A stretch of 64,000 nucleotides of DNA from Pseudoduganella ginsengisoli (GTDB lineage Bacteria > Pseudomonadota > Gammaproteobacteria > Burkholderiales > Burkholderiaceae_D): NCBI RefSeq assembly GCF_009720865.1, contig NZ_WNLA01000012.1, forward strand, positions 124,001 to 188,000, read 5' to 3'. The first letter of the stretch is position 1, and each line of letters begins with the position of its first letter. Shown piece by piece: positions 63,934 through 64,000 of the stretch. Position numbers and translations under genes: made by a program. The notes beneath the pieces were generated by a model. That model was not told the DNA's origin. It did not search any database and was given only the letters and a program-made list of their open reading frames with translations.

Positions 63934-64000
63934 ATGCCCAGCCAGTCCACGCAAGCCTTTCTCACGAATGCAGCGGCGATTCACAAGCATGCGATGCGTA
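63934..64000 (+). CDS. partial CDS at right edge
   Basis: ATG at 63934, two bases after the regulator's stop, opens a frame that runs off the window (MPSQSTQAFLTNAAAIHKHA...). Only 22 codons are visible and no family can be assigned. The close spacing suggests it continues the operon. Confidence 0.4.
   Translation, partial: MPSQSTQAFLTNAAAIHKHAMR

Overview
The window looks like chromosomal DNA from a GC-rich betaproteobacterium of the Oxalobacteraceae type (Massilia, Duganella or Janthinobacterium-like). This is an inference from the mix of genes: PEP-CTERM proteins with a PrsT lipoprotein, extracellular polyhydroxybutyrate (PHB) degradation, many cyclic-di-GMP enzymes, poly-HAMP chemoreceptors and a chromosomal integron. 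No rRNA, tRNA, CRISPR array or complete insertion sequence was seen.

Layout. 1-6145 (minus) is the 5' part of a giant protein made of octapeptide repeats nested in 434-residue units; long plus-strand open frames over it are shadows. 6578-9373 holds an SDR oxidoreductase, a PAS-GGDEF enzyme and a PEP-CTERM protein. 9728-12484 is prsT. 12555-15898 is a translationally coupled TonB receptor and ligand-binding lipoprotein. 16089-21440 is a signalling operon (YfiR-like, BarA-like hybrid kinase, REC-PAS-GGDEF-EAL). 21437-29655 holds a metallo-beta-lactamase-fold protein, a methyltransferase with an orphan PilT-N-like protein, a TPR-GGDEF protein, a blaI-blaR1-type pair with two clear operators, and small enzymes.

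29700-38943 is a chromosomal integron. Fourteen recognisable attC sites, plus at least two decayed ones, separate small minus-strand cassettes. Most cassette genes are of unknown function; recognisable ones are a low-molecular-weight phosphotyrosine phosphatase, a SUKH/SMI1-KNR4 protein, a glyoxalase-fold protein and an HExxH protein. The divergent integrase gene intI carries an in-frame amber codon at codon 94 but is otherwise intact, so the array appears frozen or dependent on readthrough or an integrase elsewhere.

38940-44287 is a chemotaxis block (STAS, CheY-like, two poly-HAMP chemoreceptors). 44518-49358 holds a small protein, an amidase, L-lactate dehydrogenase behind a perfect FNR/Anr box, a FitAB/VapBC-type toxin-antitoxin pair and a class A beta-lactamase. 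49441-53824 is a porin, PstS-like protein and GGDEF-EAL operon. 54044-56799 holds a YefM/ParE pair, a GNAT enzyme, a Cache protein and RNase Z. 56970-63931 is a PHB-use region: a secreted PHB depolymerase, a sigma-54 activator, a GntP-type permease and 3-hydroxybutyrate dehydrogenase behind a sigma-54 promoter, then a PAS-LuxR regulator. Together these would break down PHB outside the cell, import 3-hydroxybutyrate and oxidise it to acetoacetate.
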